Under the pieces are notes generated by a model that saw only the letters and a program-made list of their open reading frames with translations, did no database searches and was not told the origin of the DNA. Below are positions 40,919-40,971 of a stretch of DNA of 40,971 nt, in pieces. Position 1 is the first letter of the stretch; every line of letters begins with the position of its first letter. The translations under genes were made by a program, and so were the position numbers. Source of the stretch: Clostridia bacterium (GTDB lineage Bacteria > Bacillota > Clostridia > Oscillospirales > Acutalibacteraceae). Location of the stretch: contig JAFUPA010000022.1 in NCBI GenBank assembly GCA_017481575.1, positions 1 to 40,971 of the forward strand, written 5' to 3'.

Positions 40919-40971
40919 TTATGGACTATCAGATTTTTTGTTGCCATAGTGTTGCCACGCTGACAAGGATA
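40919..40971 (-). other. Possible 3' end of a minus-strand gene entering the window
   Basis: The last 50 bases read on the minus strand as an open frame of about 17 codons ending in TAA (complement of 40919-40921). Other frames also close nearby. It could be the tail of a gene lying beyond the edge, for instance a site-specific integrase, but too little is present to say. The rest of 40792-40918 shows nothing I can assign. Confidence 0.2.

Noticed and set aside
40792-40971. A tRNA or complete att site at the right edge
   Set aside because: No cloverleaf can be formed and no repeat partner occurs in the window; only a short open frame on the minus strand can be noted.

Overview
The window looks like a chromosomal segment of a low-to-mid GC, strictly anaerobic gut Clostridia member (Oscillospiraceae/Ruminococcus-like). 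The indications are strong GGAGG-type ribosome binding sites, TTGACA/TATAAT promoters, many cytosolic glycoside hydrolases with a class II xylose isomerase, a DUF6774-type micro-protein, a YgbA/ABC/DUF454/NEAT iron-type operon and a tryptophanase-family lyase. No rRNA, tRNA, CRISPR array or complete insertion sequence is visible. Genus-level placement is inference.

Layout. (1) 1-135: four stem-loops packed in 133 bp; the outermost is a minus-strand terminator. (2) 138-5399, minus strand: an OmpR-type two-component system, then a polyphosphate-polymerase (VTC) domain protein, a DUF4956 membrane protein and a beta-helical carbohydrate-binding-domain lipoprotein with a Met/Gly-rich tail. (3) 5595-14857: a GH2 enzyme, two minus-strand membrane proteins (acyltransferase 3 and an unknown), then the xylan-sugar operon GH3 - xylA - xylB. 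(4) 14854-15998: an AT-rich cassette flanked by a 38-bp near-identical direct repeat that contains the terminator hairpin. The cassette has its own consensus promoter, a palindromic operator in the promoter spacer, a LexA-like box, a barnase-type RNase toxin fused behind a phage MuF-like Cys/His motif, and a barstar-like immunity protein. (5) 16007-19472: AraC regulator divergent from a ceramidase-fold hydrolase and DegT aminotransferase pair. (6) 19509-23232: XRE regulator, Crp/Fnr regulator divergent from a 4Fe-4S protein, a GH130 phosphorylase and a Tam-like methyltransferase. (7) 23352-28371: an operon with two copies of a GTTAG-N6-CTAAC operator: YgbA-family protein, two fused TMD-NBD ABC transporter halves, DUF454, and a membrane-anchored NEAT-like protein, probably for iron or heme acquisition. 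(8) 28413-40722: PHP protein with a GPH sugar symporter carrying a repeated C-terminal tail, DUF6774 micro-protein, Old-Yellow-Enzyme-type Fe-S flavoenzyme, NhaC antiporter, lipoprotein, secreted lipase, and a LysR regulator divergent from a tryptophanase/tyrosine phenol-lyase family enzyme with altered active-site residues.

How they work together. GH3, XylA and XylB form a route from xylosides to xylulose-5-phosphate, and GH2 and GH130 broaden plant-glycan use in the cytosol. The 4Fe-4S protein is likely switched on by the neighbouring Crp/Fnr protein from an operator centred near -41.5. The YgbA-ABC-NEAT operon is probably under a DtxR-type metal repressor. The barnase/barstar cassette is the clearest foreign DNA. 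Its combination of a MuF-like remnant, a LexA-type box and a terminator-containing flanking repeat is the most striking feature of the window.
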